A stretch of DNA of 64,000 nucleotides from Eubacteriales bacterium (GCA_030539285.1 JAUNSH010000003.1:43316-107315), one strand, 5' to 3'; positions 48,722-59,680 are shown, counted from the first letter of the stretch. The notes: a model not told the origin generated them from the sequence alone. Numbers and translations: made by a program.

Positions 48722-49468
48722 ATGTTAATCACTCCCACCCCTCATATTTCCGCGAAGCCCGGGGATTTTGCGAAAACCGTGCTGATGCCCGGCGACCCTC
48801 TGCGTTCCAAATTTATCGCGGAGAATTTTCTGGAAAACCCTGTGCTGGTCAACAACGTCCGGGGCGTTCAGGGCTACACCGGCACCTACAAGGGCGTGAA
48901 GGTGTCCGTCATGGCCTCCGGCATGGGGATGCCTGCCATCGGCATCTACTCCCACGAGCTGTTTAACGGCTACGGCGTGGAGAACATCATTCGCGTCGGC
49001 TCTGCCGGGTCCATTCAGGATGATATCAACCTCTATGATCTGGTCATCGCTCAGGGTGCCTGCACCGACTCCAATTTTGCCGCCCAGTTCCATCTGCCCG
49101 GCACCTTTGCCCCCATCGCAAGCTGGGAGCTGCTGACCGAAGCGGTGAAGGCCGCCGAGGTGAGCGGAGCCACCTACCATGTGGGCAATGTGAATTCCTC
49201 CGATGTGTTCTACGGCGACCATGTGGGTGTGCCCGAGGGACTGGATAGCGTGTATGGCCTCCGCAAAATGGGCGTCATGGCCCTGGAAATGGAGGCCGCG
49301 GCCCTCTATATGAACGCCGCCCGGTACGGCAAGCGTGCCCTGTGCATCTGCACCATTTCCGACCACGTGCTCAAGGGCGTGGAGACCACCTCCGAGGAGC
49401 GGCAGACTGCCTTCACCACCATGATGAAGGTGGCGCTGGATGTGGCCGCCGCAATGGAGAACAAGTAA
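48722..49468 (+). CDS. deoD: Purine-nucleoside phosphorylase, DeoD type
   Basis: DeoD splits purine (deoxy)nucleosides with phosphate. The 248 residues include M-P-G-D-P-L-R near 22 (phosphate), G-M-G-M-P-A-I-G-I-Y-S-H-E-L, R-V-G-S-A-G, and L-E-M-E-A-A-A-L-Y for the base and sugar. The ATG at 48722 has AAGGAGGAAAC ahead; a longer frame upstream runs into the repeat and is rejected. Confidence 0.95.
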   Translation: MLITPTPHISAKPGDFAKTVLMPGDPLRSKFIAENFLENPVLVNNVRGVQGYTGTYKGVKVSVMASGMGMPAIGIYSHELFNGYGVENIIRVGSAGSIQDDINLYDLVIAQGACTDSNFAAQFHLPGTFAPIASWELLTEAVKAAEVSGATYHVGNVNSSDVFYGDHVGVPEGLDSVYGLRKMGVMALEMEAAALYMNAARYGKRALCICTISDHVLKGVETTSEERQTAFTTMMKVALDVAAAMENK

Positions 49469-49469
49469 T

Positions 49470-50636
49470 ATGAAGCGTGTCTTTTTGATCGTTCTGGATT
49501 CCTTCGGCATCGGGCAGATGCCGGACAGCGAACAGTTCGGGGACGTGGGGGTTAACACCCTTCGTTCCTGCACAACGTCCGCCAAATTGCACATTCCCAA
49601 CATGATCGCCGCGGGTCTGGGCAATATTGATGGAGTGGACTGTCTTCCCAAGGCGGACGCGCCTCTGGGTGCCTGTGCCCGGCTGACGGAAGGCTCCATG
49701 GGCAAGGACACCACCATCGGCCACTGGGAAATTTCCGGAATCATTTCTCCGGAACCCCTGCCCACCTATCCAAAGGGCTTCCCGAAAGAAGTGCTGGACG
49801 CTTTTGAAGCTGCCACGGGCCGGGGCGTCCTGTGCAACCTGCCCTACTCCGGCACGGATGTGATCCGGGATTACGGGAAGGCGCATATGGAGACCGGGAA
49901 GTGGATCGTCTACACCTCCGCCGACTCTGTGTTTCAGGTAGCGGCCCATGAGGGTGTGGTTCCTCTTGAGGAACTGTACGATGCCTGCCGCAAGGCCCGG
50001 CAGATCCTGCGGGGAAAGCACGGCGTAGGCCGGGTCATCGCGCGGCCCTTCGAGGGAAGTCCTGAGGAGGGCTTCCGCCGCACGTCCAACCGCCACGACT
50101 TTTCTCTGGAGCCGCCTGCCCAGACCATGCTGGACGCTGTTAAGGCGGCGGGGCTGGATTGTCTAGCTGTGGGGAAAATCCATGATATTTTTGCTGGCTG
50201 CGGGGACACGGAGTACGTGTTCAACAAGAGCAACGCCGATGGGCTCGCCCATACCGACGACTTTGCTGCCCGGGATTTTCACGGTCTGTGCTTCGTGAAT
50301 CTGGTGGATTTCGACATGGTTTACGGACACCGCCGAAATGTGGACGGTTACGCGAGTGCCCTGTCAGAATTTGACGCGTGGCTGGGGGATTTCCTGCCCA
50401 AGCTGGGTGAGGAAGACATCCTGATGATCACCGCCGACCACGGCTGCGACCCGGCCTACACCGCCACCACCGACCATACGAGGGAATACGTGCCCCTGCT
50501 GGTGCTGGGCAAGCGTGTGAAGCCTGTGGATCTGGGGACGAGGGCAAGTTTTGCCGATATCGCCGCCACCGTCACCGAATTGCTGGGGGTGGAATATTCC
50601 ACACCGGGAAAGAGTTTTGCAAAGGCGATCCTATGA
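49470..50636 (+). CDS. deoB: Phosphopentomutase
   Basis: DeoB turns (deoxy)ribose-1-phosphate into the 5-phosphate. The 388 residues show the alkaline-phosphatase fold: V-L-D-S-F-G-I-G-Q-M-P-D near the start, G-K-D-T-T-I-G-H-W-E with the catalytic Thr, and I-T-A-D-H-G-C-D-P and T-D-H-T-R-E-Y for manganese. It starts one base after the deoD stop, with GGAG in the deoD end. It links deoD to deoC. Confidence 0.95.
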   Translation: MKRVFLIVLDSFGIGQMPDSEQFGDVGVNTLRSCTTSAKLHIPNMIAAGLGNIDGVDCLPKADAPLGACARLTEGSMGKDTTIGHWEISGIISPEPLPTYPKGFPKEVLDAFEAATGRGVLCNLPYSGTDVIRDYGKAHMETGKWIVYTSADSVFQVAAHEGVVPLEELYDACRKARQILRGKHGVGRVIARPFEGSPEEGFRRTSNRHDFSLEPPAQTMLDAVKAAGLDCLAVGKIHDIFAGCGDTEYVFNKSNADGLAHTDDFAARDFHGLCFVNLVDFDMVYGHRRNVDGYASALSEFDAWLGDFLPKLGEEDILMITADHGCDPAYTATTDHTREYVPLLVLGKRVKPVDLGTRASFADIAATVTELLGVEYSTPGKSFAKAIL

Positions 50637-50643
50637 GAACGTG

Positions 50644-50719
50644 CCCGTAGGGGACGGCCTCCGGACGTCCCGACGACGCTACATCCGGCCGGGACGCCGG
50701 GGATGCCGCCCCCTACGGC
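50644..50719. repeat. CGTAGGG palindromic repeat, copy 13 (paired, short)
   Basis: CCGTAGGGGACGGCCTCCGG at the left and GATGCCGCCCCCTACGG at the right, between deoB and cdd. Confidence 0.7.
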
Positions 50720-50744
50720 AGTGGAATTTTGGGAGCATTGTTAT

Positions 50745-51161
50745 ATGGAACCGAATGAATTATGTCAACTGGCTGTTGAGGCCATGGGCCATGCCTACGT
50801 GCCCTATTCCGGCTACAAGGTGGGCGCGGCGCTGCTGTGCGCGGACGGTACCGTCTATCAGGGCGGCAACATCGAAAATGCCGCCTACAGCCCCACCAAC
50901 TGCGCCGAGCGCACCGCCATTTTCAAGGCCGTCTACGACGGTCATCGGGACTTTACCGCCATCGCCGTCTGCGGCGGCAAGGATGGCGCGATCACCGGGG
51001 CCTTCCCGCCCTGTGGGGTCTGCCGGCAGGTCATGCGGGAGTTCTGTAAGGACGATTTTCTCATCTATCTGGTGAACGATAAGGGCTATGAAACTGTGAC
51101 GCTTGCGCAGCTTCTGCCCTATGGCTTCAGCGCTGGGGAGCATATGTCCGCTAACGGGTGA
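50745..51161 (+). CDS. cdd: Cytidine deaminase
   Basis: Cdd turns (deoxy)cytidine into (deoxy)uridine. The 138 residues include Y-S-G-Y-K-V-G-A-A-L, N-I-E-N-A-A-Y, C-A-E-R-T-A with the zinc Cys and catalytic Glu, and P-C-G-V-C-R-Q-V with the two other zinc Cys. GGGAG lies ahead of the ATG at 50745. Last enzyme of the salvage run. Confidence 0.95.
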   Translation: MEPNELCQLAVEAMGHAYVPYSGYKVGAALLCADGTVYQGGNIENAAYSPTNCAERTAIFKAVYDGHRDFTAIAVCGGKDGAITGAFPPCGVCRQVMREFCKDDFLIYLVNDKGYETVTLAQLLPYGFSAGEHMSANG

Positions 51162-51209
51162 CACTTGCTTTTACTTGGCGGAAAATCCCGGAAAATTCAC
51201 ATTTTGGTG

Positions 51210-51238
51210 TTGATTTTTTGTGGGAAATATGCGACAAT
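51210..51238 (+). promoter_or_regulatory. Promoter of the BMP lipoprotein gene
   Basis: TTGATT (51210-51215), 17 bp, GACAAT (51233-51238). Confidence 0.55.
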
Positions 51239-51288
51239 GAAAAAGGTATGTTCCAATACCGAATCCAAAAATTATGGAGGAATACATC

Positions 51289-52500
51289 ATGAAAAAGATT
51301 CTGGCTGTGCTGCTGACGCTGGCTATGGTGCTGGGTCTGGCTGCCTGCGGCGGCTCCTCTGCCCCCGCTGCCACCGAGGCTCCTGCGGCTGCCGCCACCG
51401 AGGCCCCCGCTGCCGCGCCCGCTGAGACCGAGGCTGCTGTCACCGAGGCTCCCGCCGCTGCCGCTTCTGCTGACGACATCCCTGACGAGATGACTTCTGC
51501 TGACGGCAAGTATCAGATCGCCTTCGTCACCGACGTGGGCCAGCTGAAGGATAAGTCCTTCAACCAGGGCACCTTCGACGGCGTGAAGCTGTACGCTGCC
51601 GAGGCCGGCAAGTCCTACAAGTACTATCAGCCCGCCGGCGGCGATCAGGCCACCGACGACGACCGTTACGATGCCATGAAGCTGGCTGCCGACAACGGCG
51701 CGGAAGTCATTGTCTGCGCCGGTTTCATGCAGGGCACCGCTCTGGCCAAGGCTGCCGCTGAGTTCACCGATGTCAAGTTCGTCTTCATCGACGGCTGGGC
51801 ACTGGGCATGAACAACGTTGCCGGCATCTGCTTCCGTGAGGAGCAGTGCGGCTACCTGGCTGGCTACGCTGCTGTTATGGACGGCTACACCAAGCTGGGC
51901 TTCTGCGGCGGTGGCGGCGGTACCAACGCTGCCTGTGACCGCTACGGCTACGGCTTCGTGCAGGGCGCTGACGCTGCTGCTGCCGAGCTGGGCGTGCAGG
52001 TCGAGATGAACTACTCCTGGCTGTACGGCTCCTCCTTCCAGGCTTCCAACGAGCTGCAGACCATGGCCGCCGGCTGGTACACCAACGGCACTGAGGTCAT
52101 CTTTGCCTGCGGCGGTTCCATGTTCCAGTCCATCGCCGCTGCCGCTTCCGCTGAGGACTGCGCGGTCATCGGCGTTGACGTTGACCAGTCCTTCGAGTCC
52201 CCCACCGTTATCACCTCCGCTATGAAGGGTATCGGCGAGGCCGCTCAGCAGGCTCTGAAGGCCGCTGAGTCCGAGGACACCTGGAACGCCTTCATCGGTG
52301 ACGGCAACTCCGCCATCACTCTGGGCGCTGCCGAGGGCGCTGTGGGCCTGCCCACCGCTACCTGGTCCCTGGAGGGCTGGACCGTTGCGGACTACGAGGC
52401 CATGCTGGCTGACATTGTTGCCGGCAACGTGGTCATCGACGACGCGGACGTTCCCGAACCCGCCAGCACCGCTAATGTGACCATGAACATTGTCAAGTAA
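51289..52500 (+). CDS. BMP family (PnrA/Med-like) nucleoside-binding lipoprotein
   Basis: The 403-residue lipoprotein has a signal ending A-A-C with C20, then a low-complexity linker of T-E-A-P-A-A-A repeats (residues 27-62), then the periplasmic-binding fold: F-V-T-D-V-G-Q-L-K-D-K-S-F-N-Q-G near 76 and G-C/G-G-S-M-F-Q-S near 275. BMP proteins feed nucleosides to an ABC importer. The ATPase and permease genes are not next to it, so they lie elsewhere. The position after the deo/cdd genes fits nucleoside uptake. GGAGGAATACATC precedes the ATG. Confidence 0.9.
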   Translation: MKKILAVLLTLAMVLGLAACGGSSAPAATEAPAAAATEAPAAAPAETEAAVTEAPAAAASADDIPDEMTSADGKYQIAFVTDVGQLKDKSFNQGTFDGVKLYAAEAGKSYKYYQPAGGDQATDDDRYDAMKLAADNGAEVIVCAGFMQGTALAKAAAEFTDVKFVFIDGWALGMNNVAGICFREEQCGYLAGYAAVMDGYTKLGFCGGGGGTNAACDRYGYGFVQGADAAAAELGVQVEMNYSWLYGSSFQASNELQTMAAGWYTNGTEVIFACGGSMFQSIAAAASAEDCAVIGVDVDQSFESPTVITSAMKGIGEAAQQALKAAESEDTWNAFIGDGNSAITLGAAEGAVGLPTATWSLEGWTVADYEAMLADIVAGNVVIDDADVPEPASTANVTMNIVK

Positions 52501-52518
52501 TTTTTGACGGTACAAAAT

Positions 52519-52549
52519 TTCCCCCGGCACTTTGGTGCCGGGGGATTCT
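52519..52549 (+). terminator. Terminator of the BMP lipoprotein gene
   Basis: CCCCCGGCAC-TTTG-GTGCCGGGGG followed by ATTCTT. Confidence 0.8.
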
Positions 52550-52565
52550 TGCGTTTTGTACAGAT

Positions 52566-52631
52566 CGTAGGGGACGGCCTCCCGGACGTCCCGCCAGTAC
52601 ACGGGGCGTCGAGGACGCCGCTCCCTACGGC
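52566..52631. repeat. CGTAGGG palindromic repeat, copy 14 (paired, short)
   Basis: CGTAGGGGACGGCCTCC at the left and GGCGTCGAGGACGCCGCTCCCTACGG in part at the right (52605-52631). Confidence 0.7.
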
Positions 52632-52634
52632 GGG

Positions 52635-53165
52635 TTACTCCTTCACGCTGACCAGTGTGTCCAGATTCTTGCGCTGTTTGGGGCGGAGGGTGTCACCTTC
52701 GGCAGCGTAGCCAAGGGCGATGACCAGCCGGGCGGGAGCGTCCAGCCCGGTGATCTCCCGGAGCTTCTTGTCGTCGATCCAGCCTAAGATACAGCTGGAC
52801 AGACCCTGAGCCGTGGCTTCCGCTGTGAGGTAGGCGGCAGCGATGCCAATGTCGATGGAGCGGTAATCAATATTTTTGACCTTTGCGCCCAAAGCGGCGG
52901 ATTTACTGTAGGGCTGCTCGGAGACGATGATGAGAACAGGGGCCTGAGAGGCGAATTTGTTCATGCCCAAACCCTGACAGGCTTTTGCGGCAGCTTTTGC
53001 CGCTTCCCCACGGCAGACGGTCAGGTGGTAGGGCTGTGCGTTGCAGGCCGAGGGGGCCAGACGGGCTGCTTCCAGCACAGCGTCCAGCTTCTCCTGCTCC
53101 ACCGGACGGGACAAATCATAACTGCGGCAGGACTGACGGATTTTGGCAATTTCGAGAAAATTCAT
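52635..53165 (-). CDS. Nitroreductase family protein
   Basis: The 176-residue FMN protein has R-Q-S-C-R-S-Y near the start (FMN phosphate), A-P-S-A-C-N-A-Q-P-Y, D-I-G-I-A-A-A-Y-L-T and the late G-Y-A-A-E-G-D. It would reduce nitro or quinone compounds or another flavin substrate. The start ATG at 53165 has GGGAGGAACTT ahead. Single gene flanked by repeats. Confidence 0.9.
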   Translation of the reverse strand: MNFLEIAKIRQSCRSYDLSRPVEQEKLDAVLEAARLAPSACNAQPYHLTVCRGEAAKAAAKACQGLGMNKFASQAPVLIIVSEQPYSKSAALGAKVKNIDYRSIDIGIAAAYLTAEATAQGLSSCILGWIDDKKLREITGLDAPARLVIALGYAAEGDTLRPKQRKNLDTLVSVKE

Positions 53166-53191
53166 AAGTTCCTCCCAAAAAGAGATTTTCT

Positions 53192-53222
53192 TGTAGGGGC
53201 GGGTCAATGACCCTCCCCTACG
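53192..53222. repeat. CGTAGGG palindromic repeat, copy 15 (single unit)
   Basis: TGTAGGGGCGGGTCAATGACCCTCCCCTACGA in part; one unit only. Confidence 0.7.
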
Positions 53223-53233
53223 ATTTCCTATGC

Positions 53234-54424
53234 TTACTGCTTCGCAAGCAGTCCGTCGATGAACTGGGTGGCGGCTCTTGCGGAGCGTCCGCCACGGCCG
53301 AGAGCGTAGCGCTCAGCCAGCATGTCCAGTTCGTTTGCGTCCATGGCGATGCCCTTCTCCTGGGCCAGATGCCGGACGATGCCCAGATAGGTTTCCTTGC
53401 TGGGCTTCTGGAAGGTGACCTGAATGCCGAATCGCTCGGACAGGGAGATGACCTCCTGCATGGTGTCGTTGCGGTGGATATCGTCGCCATCCCGGCTGGA
53501 AAAGCTCTCCTTCACCAGATGGCGGCGGTTGGAGGTGGCGTAGATCACCACGTTGCGGCTTTTGGCGGAGACGCTGCCCTCCAAAATCGCTTTCAGAGCG
53601 CTGAAATTGTCGTCGTCCTTCTGGAAAGACAGGTCGTCGATGAACAGGATAAATTTCAGAGGGTTGGTGTTCAGCTCGTCTAAGATCGCGGGGATGGCGT
53701 GGAGTTGCTCCTTGCGCACCTCCAAAATCCGCAGACCCCGGTCGTGAAGCTCATTCACCACGGCCTTGACGGTGGAGGACTTGCCGGTGCCCGCGTCGCC
53801 GGTGAGCAGAATGTTGGCGGCGGGCTTGCCCTCCAGCAGGGCCACGGTGTTGTCCAGAATGATCTGCTGCTCCCGCTTGTAGTCCACGAGGGAAGAAAGC
53901 CGGGTCTGGTCGGGGTTGATGACGGGGACGATGCGGTTTCCTTCGCCAATGTAGAACATGATGTGCTTGGCGTAAATACCGTAGCCGTATTGATGGATAT
54001 TGGAACAGCGCTCATGATAGCTGTCTACAATATTCAGCTGTTTTGTGGCGAAAATGGGCAGATAGCCGTCCCAGTTCAGCCCCTCCCGGAGGGCTTCCGG
54101 GGTCAGGTCGGCGATGGCCTGCAAAATCTGCAATTCCTGCTCCACCTGGGCTTCCATCTCGGGCCAGGGCTGGGCGCCCCGGCCGATCATGCGGATGTAG
54201 GCATTCTCGTCGTTGTTGACGATGTGCTGGATGTAGCCCGCCAGCGTTCGCTTTTCCGTGCCGTAGAGGGCGGACACGAAAGCGGCGTACTTGGAGACGG
54301 CCTCAGCGGTATCCCTTTCCCGGCTGTTCAGATAGTCCAGCAGCGCGGACGCCACAGTGTCAGAGAGCAGCGCCCGGAAAATCGCCAGAGAATTGAGACG
54401 GATCTGTAATTCAGTCAGCTTCAT
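53234..54424 (-). CDS. DUF815 family AAA+ ATPase
   Basis: The 396-residue protein has a helical N-terminus (1-190) and an AAA+ core: G-D-A-G-T-G-K-S-S near 213 (Walker A), [10 protein letters not shown] (Walker B), Y-A-T-S-N-R-R-H-L (sensor 1) and G-R-G-G-R-S-A-R (arginine-rich end). The DUF815 role is not known. It overlaps the ilvD stop by ATGA, so it is made from the ilv-leu mRNA; there is no separate promoter. Confidence 0.85.
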   Translation of the reverse strand: MKLTELQIRLNSLAIFRALLSDTVASALLDYLNSRERDTAEAVSKYAAFVSALYGTEKRTLAGYIQHIVNNDENAYIRMIGRGAQPWPEMEAQVEQELQILQAIADLTPEALREGLNWDGYLPIFATKQLNIVDSYHERCSNIHQYGYGIYAKHIMFYIGEGNRIVPVINPDQTRLSSLVDYKREQQIILDNTVALLEGKPAANILLTGDAGTGKSSTVKAVVNELHDRGLRILEVRKEQLHAIPAILDELNTNPLKFILFIDDLSFQKDDDNFSALKAILEGSVSAKSRNVVIYATSNRRHLVKESFSSRDGDDIHRNDTMQEVISLSERFGIQVTFQKPSKETYLGIVRHLAQEKGIAMDANELDMLAERYALGRGGRSARAATQFIDGLLAKQ

Positions 54425-56079
54425 ACGTTCAGGATCGCACCCTTCGCGCCGCTGGAAACCAGCGCGGCGTAGCGTTTCAGATAACCGGACAGTTCCTTCT
54501 TCTTGGGTACGAAATTCGCCATGCGCTCTGCCAGCTCCTCGTCGGAGATCTTCAGCTCCAGACGATTATTGGGGATGTCGATGGAGATAATGTCCCCCTC
54601 TTTGACGATGCCGATGGGGCCGCCGGAAGCGGCTTCCGGGGAGACGTGACCGATGCAGGCACCGCGGGTAGCGCCGGAGAACCGTCCGTCGGTGATCAGG
54701 GCCACGGAGTTGCCCAGACCCATGCCCATGATGGCGGAGGTGGGGTTCAGCATTTCCCGCATACCGGGGCCGCCCTTGGGGCCTTCGTAGCGGATGACCA
54801 CCACATCGCCGGGGTGGATCTTTCCTTCGTTGATGGCAGCCTGCGCTTCTTCCTCGGATTCAAAGACCCGGGCGGGGCCTTCATGCACCAGCATCTCGGG
54901 CAGCACCGCGCTGCGCTTGACCACGCTGCCCTCGGGGGCCAGATTGCCGTGGAGCACGGCAATGCCGCCGGTGGCGGAGTAGGGGTTCTCCACGGTGCGG
55001 ATGACGGAGGGGTCGGTGTTCACAGCGTCCGCAATATTCTCGCCCAGGGTCTTGCCGGTGCAGGTCATCACGCTGGTGTCCAGCAGGTTCTTCTTGGTCA
55101 GCTCCTTGAGGACGGCGTACACGCCGCCGGCGGCGTTCAGATCCTCCATGTAGGTGGGGCCGGCGGGGGCCAGGTGGCACAGGTTGGGAGTCACGGCGCT
55201 GACCTCATTGGCCATGTCCAGATCAAAGGCCACGCCGCACTCGTTGGCGATGGCGGGCAGATGGAGCATGGAGTTGGTGGAGCAGCCCAGAGCCATATCG
55301 GCGGTGAGGGCGTTGCGGATGGCGGCGGGGGTCATGATGTCCCGGGGCCGGATGTTTTTCCGAACCAGCTCCATGATCTGCATACCGGCGTGCTTGGCAA
55401 GCTCGATTCTCGCGGAGTACACGGCGGGGATGGTACCGTTGCCCTTCAGGCCCATGCCCAGAACCTCCGTCAGGCAGTTCATGGAGTTGGCGGTGTACAT
55501 ACCGGAGCAGGAGCCGCAGGTGGGGCAGGTGTTCTTTTCACAGTAGGTCAGGCGCGCTTCGTCAATTTTGCCCGCGGTGTAAGCGCCTACGGCTTCAAAC
55601 ATGCTGGAAAGGCTCGTCTTCTTGCCGTCCACACGGCCAGCCAGCATGGGGCCGCCGCTGACGAAAATGGCGGGGATGTTCACACGGGCGGCAGCCATCA
55701 GCAGGCCCGGCACGTTCTTGTCGCAGTTGGGCACCATGACCACGCCGTCAAAGCCGTGGGCTTTCAGCATGGCCTCGGTGGAGTCGGCGATCAGGTCACG
55801 GGTGACGAGGGAATATTTCATGCCCTCGTGGCCCATGGCGATGCCGTCACAGACGGCAATGGCGGGGAAAACGATGGGGGTGCCGCCGGCCATGGCCACG
55901 CCCAGCTTTACGGCTTCCACGATCTTATCCAGATTCATGTGGCCGGGGACGATCTCGTTATAGGAGCTGACAATGCCGATCAGGGGCCGCTGCTGCTCTT
56001 CCTTGGTCAGGCCCAGGGCGTGGTACAGGCTGCGGTGAGGGGCATTCTGGGGACCGTTGACGATGGTGTCTTTTATCAT
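54421..56079 (-). CDS. ilvD: Dihydroxy-acid dehydratase
   Basis: IlvD makes the keto acids of valine and isoleucine by dehydration. The 552 residues have Fe-S cysteines in P-N-C-D-K-N-V-P-G and [11 protein letters not shown], then A-L-G-C-S-T-N-S, and [11 protein letters not shown] near the end. The ATG at 56079 has AGGAATCC ahead. The longer frame upstream is an AT-rich repeat and is not coding. Confidence 0.95.
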   Translation of the reverse strand: MIKDTIVNGPQNAPHRSLYHALGLTKEEQQRPLIGIVSSYNEIVPGHMNLDKIVEAVKLGVAMAGGTPIVFPAIAVCDGIAMGHEGMKYSLVTRDLIADSTEAMLKAHGFDGVVMVPNCDKNVPGLLMAAARVNIPAIFVSGGPMLAGRVDGKKTSLSSMFEAVGAYTAGKIDEARLTYCEKNTCPTCGSCSGMYTANSMNCLTEVLGMGLKGNGTIPAVYSARIELAKHAGMQIMELVRKNIRPRDIMTPAAIRNALTADMALGCSTNSMLHLPAIANECGVAFDLDMANEVSAVTPNLCHLAPAGPTYMEDLNAAGGVYAVLKELTKKNLLDTSVMTCTGKTLGENIADAVNTDPSVIRTVENPYSATGGIAVLHGNLAPEGSVVKRSAVLPEMLVHEGPARVFESEEEAQAAINEGKIHPGDVVVIRYEGPKGGPGMREMLNPTSAIMGMGLGNSVALITDGRFSGATRGACIGHVSPEAASGGPIGIVKEGDIISIDIPNNRLELKISDEELAERMANFVPKKKELSGYLKRYAALVSSGAKGAILNV

Positions 56080-56095
56080 AACAGGATTCCTGCTT

Positions 56096-56311
56096 TCTTG
56101 AAAATTGGAAAAAGGGATGATGACAAAAGATGAATTGAAAATTGGAAATTGATAATTGAAAATTGTGGTGTCCCCTTCGGGGACAAATTGAAAAATGGGC
56201 ATTATGATGAGCCTGCGTTTGAAAGGATATATTCAGAGTAAAAATGTGATTTTTTGAATCATCCCCACAGGGGATACCTTAATTTTTAATTCTCAATTTT
56301 CAATTATCCAT

Positions 56312-56312
<1 letters not shown>
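56096..56312. repeat. AT-rich inverted repeat between ilvC and ilvD
   Basis: Runs of TTGAAAATTGGAAA and TGATAATTGAAAATTG on the left face AATTTTTAATTCTCAATTTTCAATTATCC on the right in parts (56277-56312). The core holds TCCCCTTCGGGGAC and CCCCACAGGGGATACC stems. Same style as 35488-35671. Confidence 0.65.
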
Positions 56313-57379
<1,067 letters not shown>

Positions 57380-57381
57380 TC

Positions 57382-57492
57382 ACCGTAGGGGCCGATGCCT
57401 ACATCGGCCCGCAGGATAGCCCTATGATACCGGGAACATTCCGGCGAATACGAATCGGTGAGAAGGGGCGATGTGGGCATCGCCCCCTACGG
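57382..57492. repeat. CGTAGGG palindromic repeat, copy 16 (paired)
   Basis: Left core GGCCGATG-CCTA-CATCGGCC, right core GGGCGATG-TGGG-CATCGCCC, between ilvN and ilvC within the operon. Confidence 0.8.
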
Positions 57493-57496
57493 TTGC

Positions 57497-58003
57497 TCAC
57501 AAATTGGTGACTCTGCGGATGGTGGTGGAGCCACGCTGGAGGGAGACGACACCGGTGCGGCAGATCTCCAGAATTTCGTACTCCTTCATGAGGGCCACGA
57601 AGTTGTCGATCTTCCGGCTGTCGCCGATCATCTGGATGATGATGGAGTCTTTGGTGAAGTCCACGATCTTGCCCTCGTAGGCGTCTGAGGCGGCGCTGAT
57701 CTCGCCCCGGATATTGGGGTCGTTTTTGACCTTGATCAGCAGCAGCTCCCGGTTCACAGTGTCCAGATTGTCCAGTTCCGCGATGGAGACCACGTCGGGA
57801 AGCTTGTACAGCTGGTTAATGAGCTGCTCCTTTTTGACCTCGTCGCCCTCGGACTGGACGGTGATCCGGGAAAACTTTTCGGATTCCGTCTCGGACACGG
57901 TCAGCGACGTGATGTTGAACTGGCGGCGGCGGAACATGCTGGTGACCCGGTTCAGAACGCCGAACTGATTGTTGACCAGAATGGCTACAGTAAATTTCTT
58001 CAT
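57497..58003 (-). CDS. ilvN: Acetolactate synthase small subunit
   Basis: This regulatory chain gives valine feedback to IlvB. The 168 residues have an ACT domain at the start (A-I-L-V-N-N-Q-F-G-V-L-N-R-V) and a second C-terminal half with D-S-I-I-I-Q-M-I-G-D. It starts two bases after the ilvB stop with only a weak ribosome site, so translation is coupled. Confidence 0.94.
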   Translation of the reverse strand: MKKFTVAILVNNQFGVLNRVTSMFRRRQFNITSLTVSETESEKFSRITVQSEGDEVKKEQLINQLYKLPDVVSIAELDNLDTVNRELLLIKVKNDPNIRGEISAASDAYEGKIVDFTKDSIIIQMIGDSRKIDNFVALMKEYEILEICRTGVVSLQRGSTTIRRVTNL

Positions 58004-58005
58004 CT

Positions 58006-59676
58006 TCAGTCACCGATCCTTGTAATGATATCGTCCATGGAACCGCCGGGGGGCAGCATGGGCAGCACGAATTCGTCCTTGTCGATGGCGCAGTCGATGA
58101 GGTAGGGGCCGTCGCAGGCGAAGGCTTCCGTCAGGGAGGCTTCCAGCTCGGGGAGGGTCAGCGCCCGGCTGGCCTTGGCACCGAAGGCCTCTGCCAGCTT
58201 CACAAAATCCGTCTGGCGCGCATCCAGCATGGTGTTGGAATAGTGCTTGTCGAAGAACAGGGTCTGCCACTGGCGGACCATACCCAGCACGTTGTTGTTG
58301 AGCAGGAGAATCACCATGGGGACCTTGTTGGCAACTGCCGTTGCCAGCTCGTTCAGGTTCATGCCGAAGCTGCCGTCGCCGGTGACCAACACCGTGCGCT
58401 CCCCGGTGCCCAAGGCCGCGCCGATGGCCGCACCCATGCCGAAGCCCATGGTGCCCAGTCCGCCGCTGGACAGGAACCGGCGGCTGTTTTTCAGGTTCAG
58501 ATATTGGGCGGCCCACATCTGGTGCTGACCCACATCCGTCGCCACGGGGGTGTTCTCGTTTAAGTATCGGTTCAGGGTGGTGATGACGTTGCGGGGGGTC
58601 ATGCCCTCCCGGCTGTCAAGATTCGCCTGTTCCTCCACGATGAGTTGGTCGATCTCCGCCTGCCAATCGGTGTGCTCGGATTTATTAAGCAGGGGGAGCA
58701 GCTTCTGCAATGTCTTCTTCACGTCGCCCCGCAGGCCCTGCTGGGGGGTGACGGTCTTGCCCAGCTCCGCGCCGTCAATGTCGATATGGACGATCTTGGT
58801 GCCCACGGCGAACTTGGCCCGGTTGCCGGTGACCCGGTCGTTGAACCGGCAGCCGAGAGCAATGATGCAGTCGGCGTGGTGCATGGCGGTGGAGCAGGCG
58901 TAGTGGCCGTGCATACCCTGCATCCCAAGGAAGCGGGGGTAGTCGGTGGGGACGCCGGAGATGCCCATGAGGGAGCAGCCGATGGGAGCGTCGATCAGCT
59001 CTGCCATTTGCAGCAGTTCGTCCTGAGCCTCGCTGGTGATCAGGCCGCCGCCAAAGTAGATGAAGGGCTTTTTCGCGCTGTTGATGATCTCCGCCGCCTT
59101 CTGGATGCGAATGTCCTTGGCGGGGAAGGACTCGTCGGCAGCAACTGGGGGCTGGGGTTCGTAGTCGAATTTTGCCACCTGCACATCCTTGGGGATGTCG
59201 ATGAGCACCGGGCCGGGACGGCCGGATTTGGCAAGCTTGAAGGCTTCCCGGACGGTGTCCGCCAGATCTTCAATGGAGCCGACAAAATAATTGTGCTTGG
59301 TGATGGGCAGGGTCACGCCGGTAATGTCGATCTCCTGAAAGCCGTCGGTGCCGATGGTGGAGTTGGGCACGTTGCCGGTGATAGCTACCATAGGTACGGA
59401 GTCCAGATACGCCGTGGCGATGCCGGTGACCAGATTGGTGGCACCGGGGCCGGAGGTGGCGATGACCACGCCCACCCTGCCGGTGGCACGGGCGTAGCCG
59501 TCAGCGGCGTGGGACGCGCCCTGCTCGTGGGCGGTGAGGATATGCCGCAGCTCGTCCTGATACTTATACAGGGAGTCGTAAATATTGATGACCTGCCCGC
59601 CGGGATAGCCGAAAACAACATCCACGCCCTGTTCAATCAGGGTGCGAACCAGAATATCGGAGCCGGAAAGAATCAT
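58006..59676 (-). CDS. ilvB: Acetolactate synthase large subunit
   Basis: IlvB joins two pyruvates (or pyruvate and 2-ketobutyrate) with thiamine diphosphate. The 556 residues include F-G-Y-P-G-G with A-H-E-Q-G-A-S-H-A-A-D-G (catalytic Glu), the FAD domain, and G-D-G-S-F-G-M-N-L-N-E-L with the thiamine motif. AAAGGATGATACC precedes the ATG. It starts four bases after the leuB stop. Confidence 0.95.
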   Translation of the reverse strand: MILSGSDILVRTLIEQGVDVVFGYPGGQVINIYDSLYKYQDELRHILTAHEQGASHAADGYARATGRVGVVIATSGPGATNLVTGIATAYLDSVPMVAITGNVPNSTIGTDGFQEIDITGVTLPITKHNYFVGSIEDLADTVREAFKLAKSGRPGPVLIDIPKDVQVAKFDYEPQPPVAADESFPAKDIRIQKAAEIINSAKKPFIYFGGGLITSEAQDELLQMAELIDAPIGCSLMGISGVPTDYPRFLGMQGMHGHYACSTAMHHADCIIALGCRFNDRVTGNRAKFAVGTKIVHIDIDGAELGKTVTPQQGLRGDVKKTLQKLLPLLNKSEHTDWQAEIDQLIVEEQANLDSREGMTPRNVITTLNRYLNENTPVATDVGQHQMWAAQYLNLKNSRRFLSSGGLGTMGFGMGAAIGAALGTGERTVLVTGDGSFGMNLNELATAVANKVPMVILLLNNNVLGMVRQWQTLFFDKHYSNTMLDARQTDFVKLAEAFGAKASRALTLPELEASLTEAFACDGPYLIDCAIDKDEFVLPMLPPGGSMDDIITRIGD

Positions 59677-59680
59677 GGTA

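Noticed and set aside
54646-56133. 495-residue plus-strand frame opposite ilvD
   Set aside because: Gly/His/Val-rich shadow; ilvD carries all Fe-S and substrate motifs.
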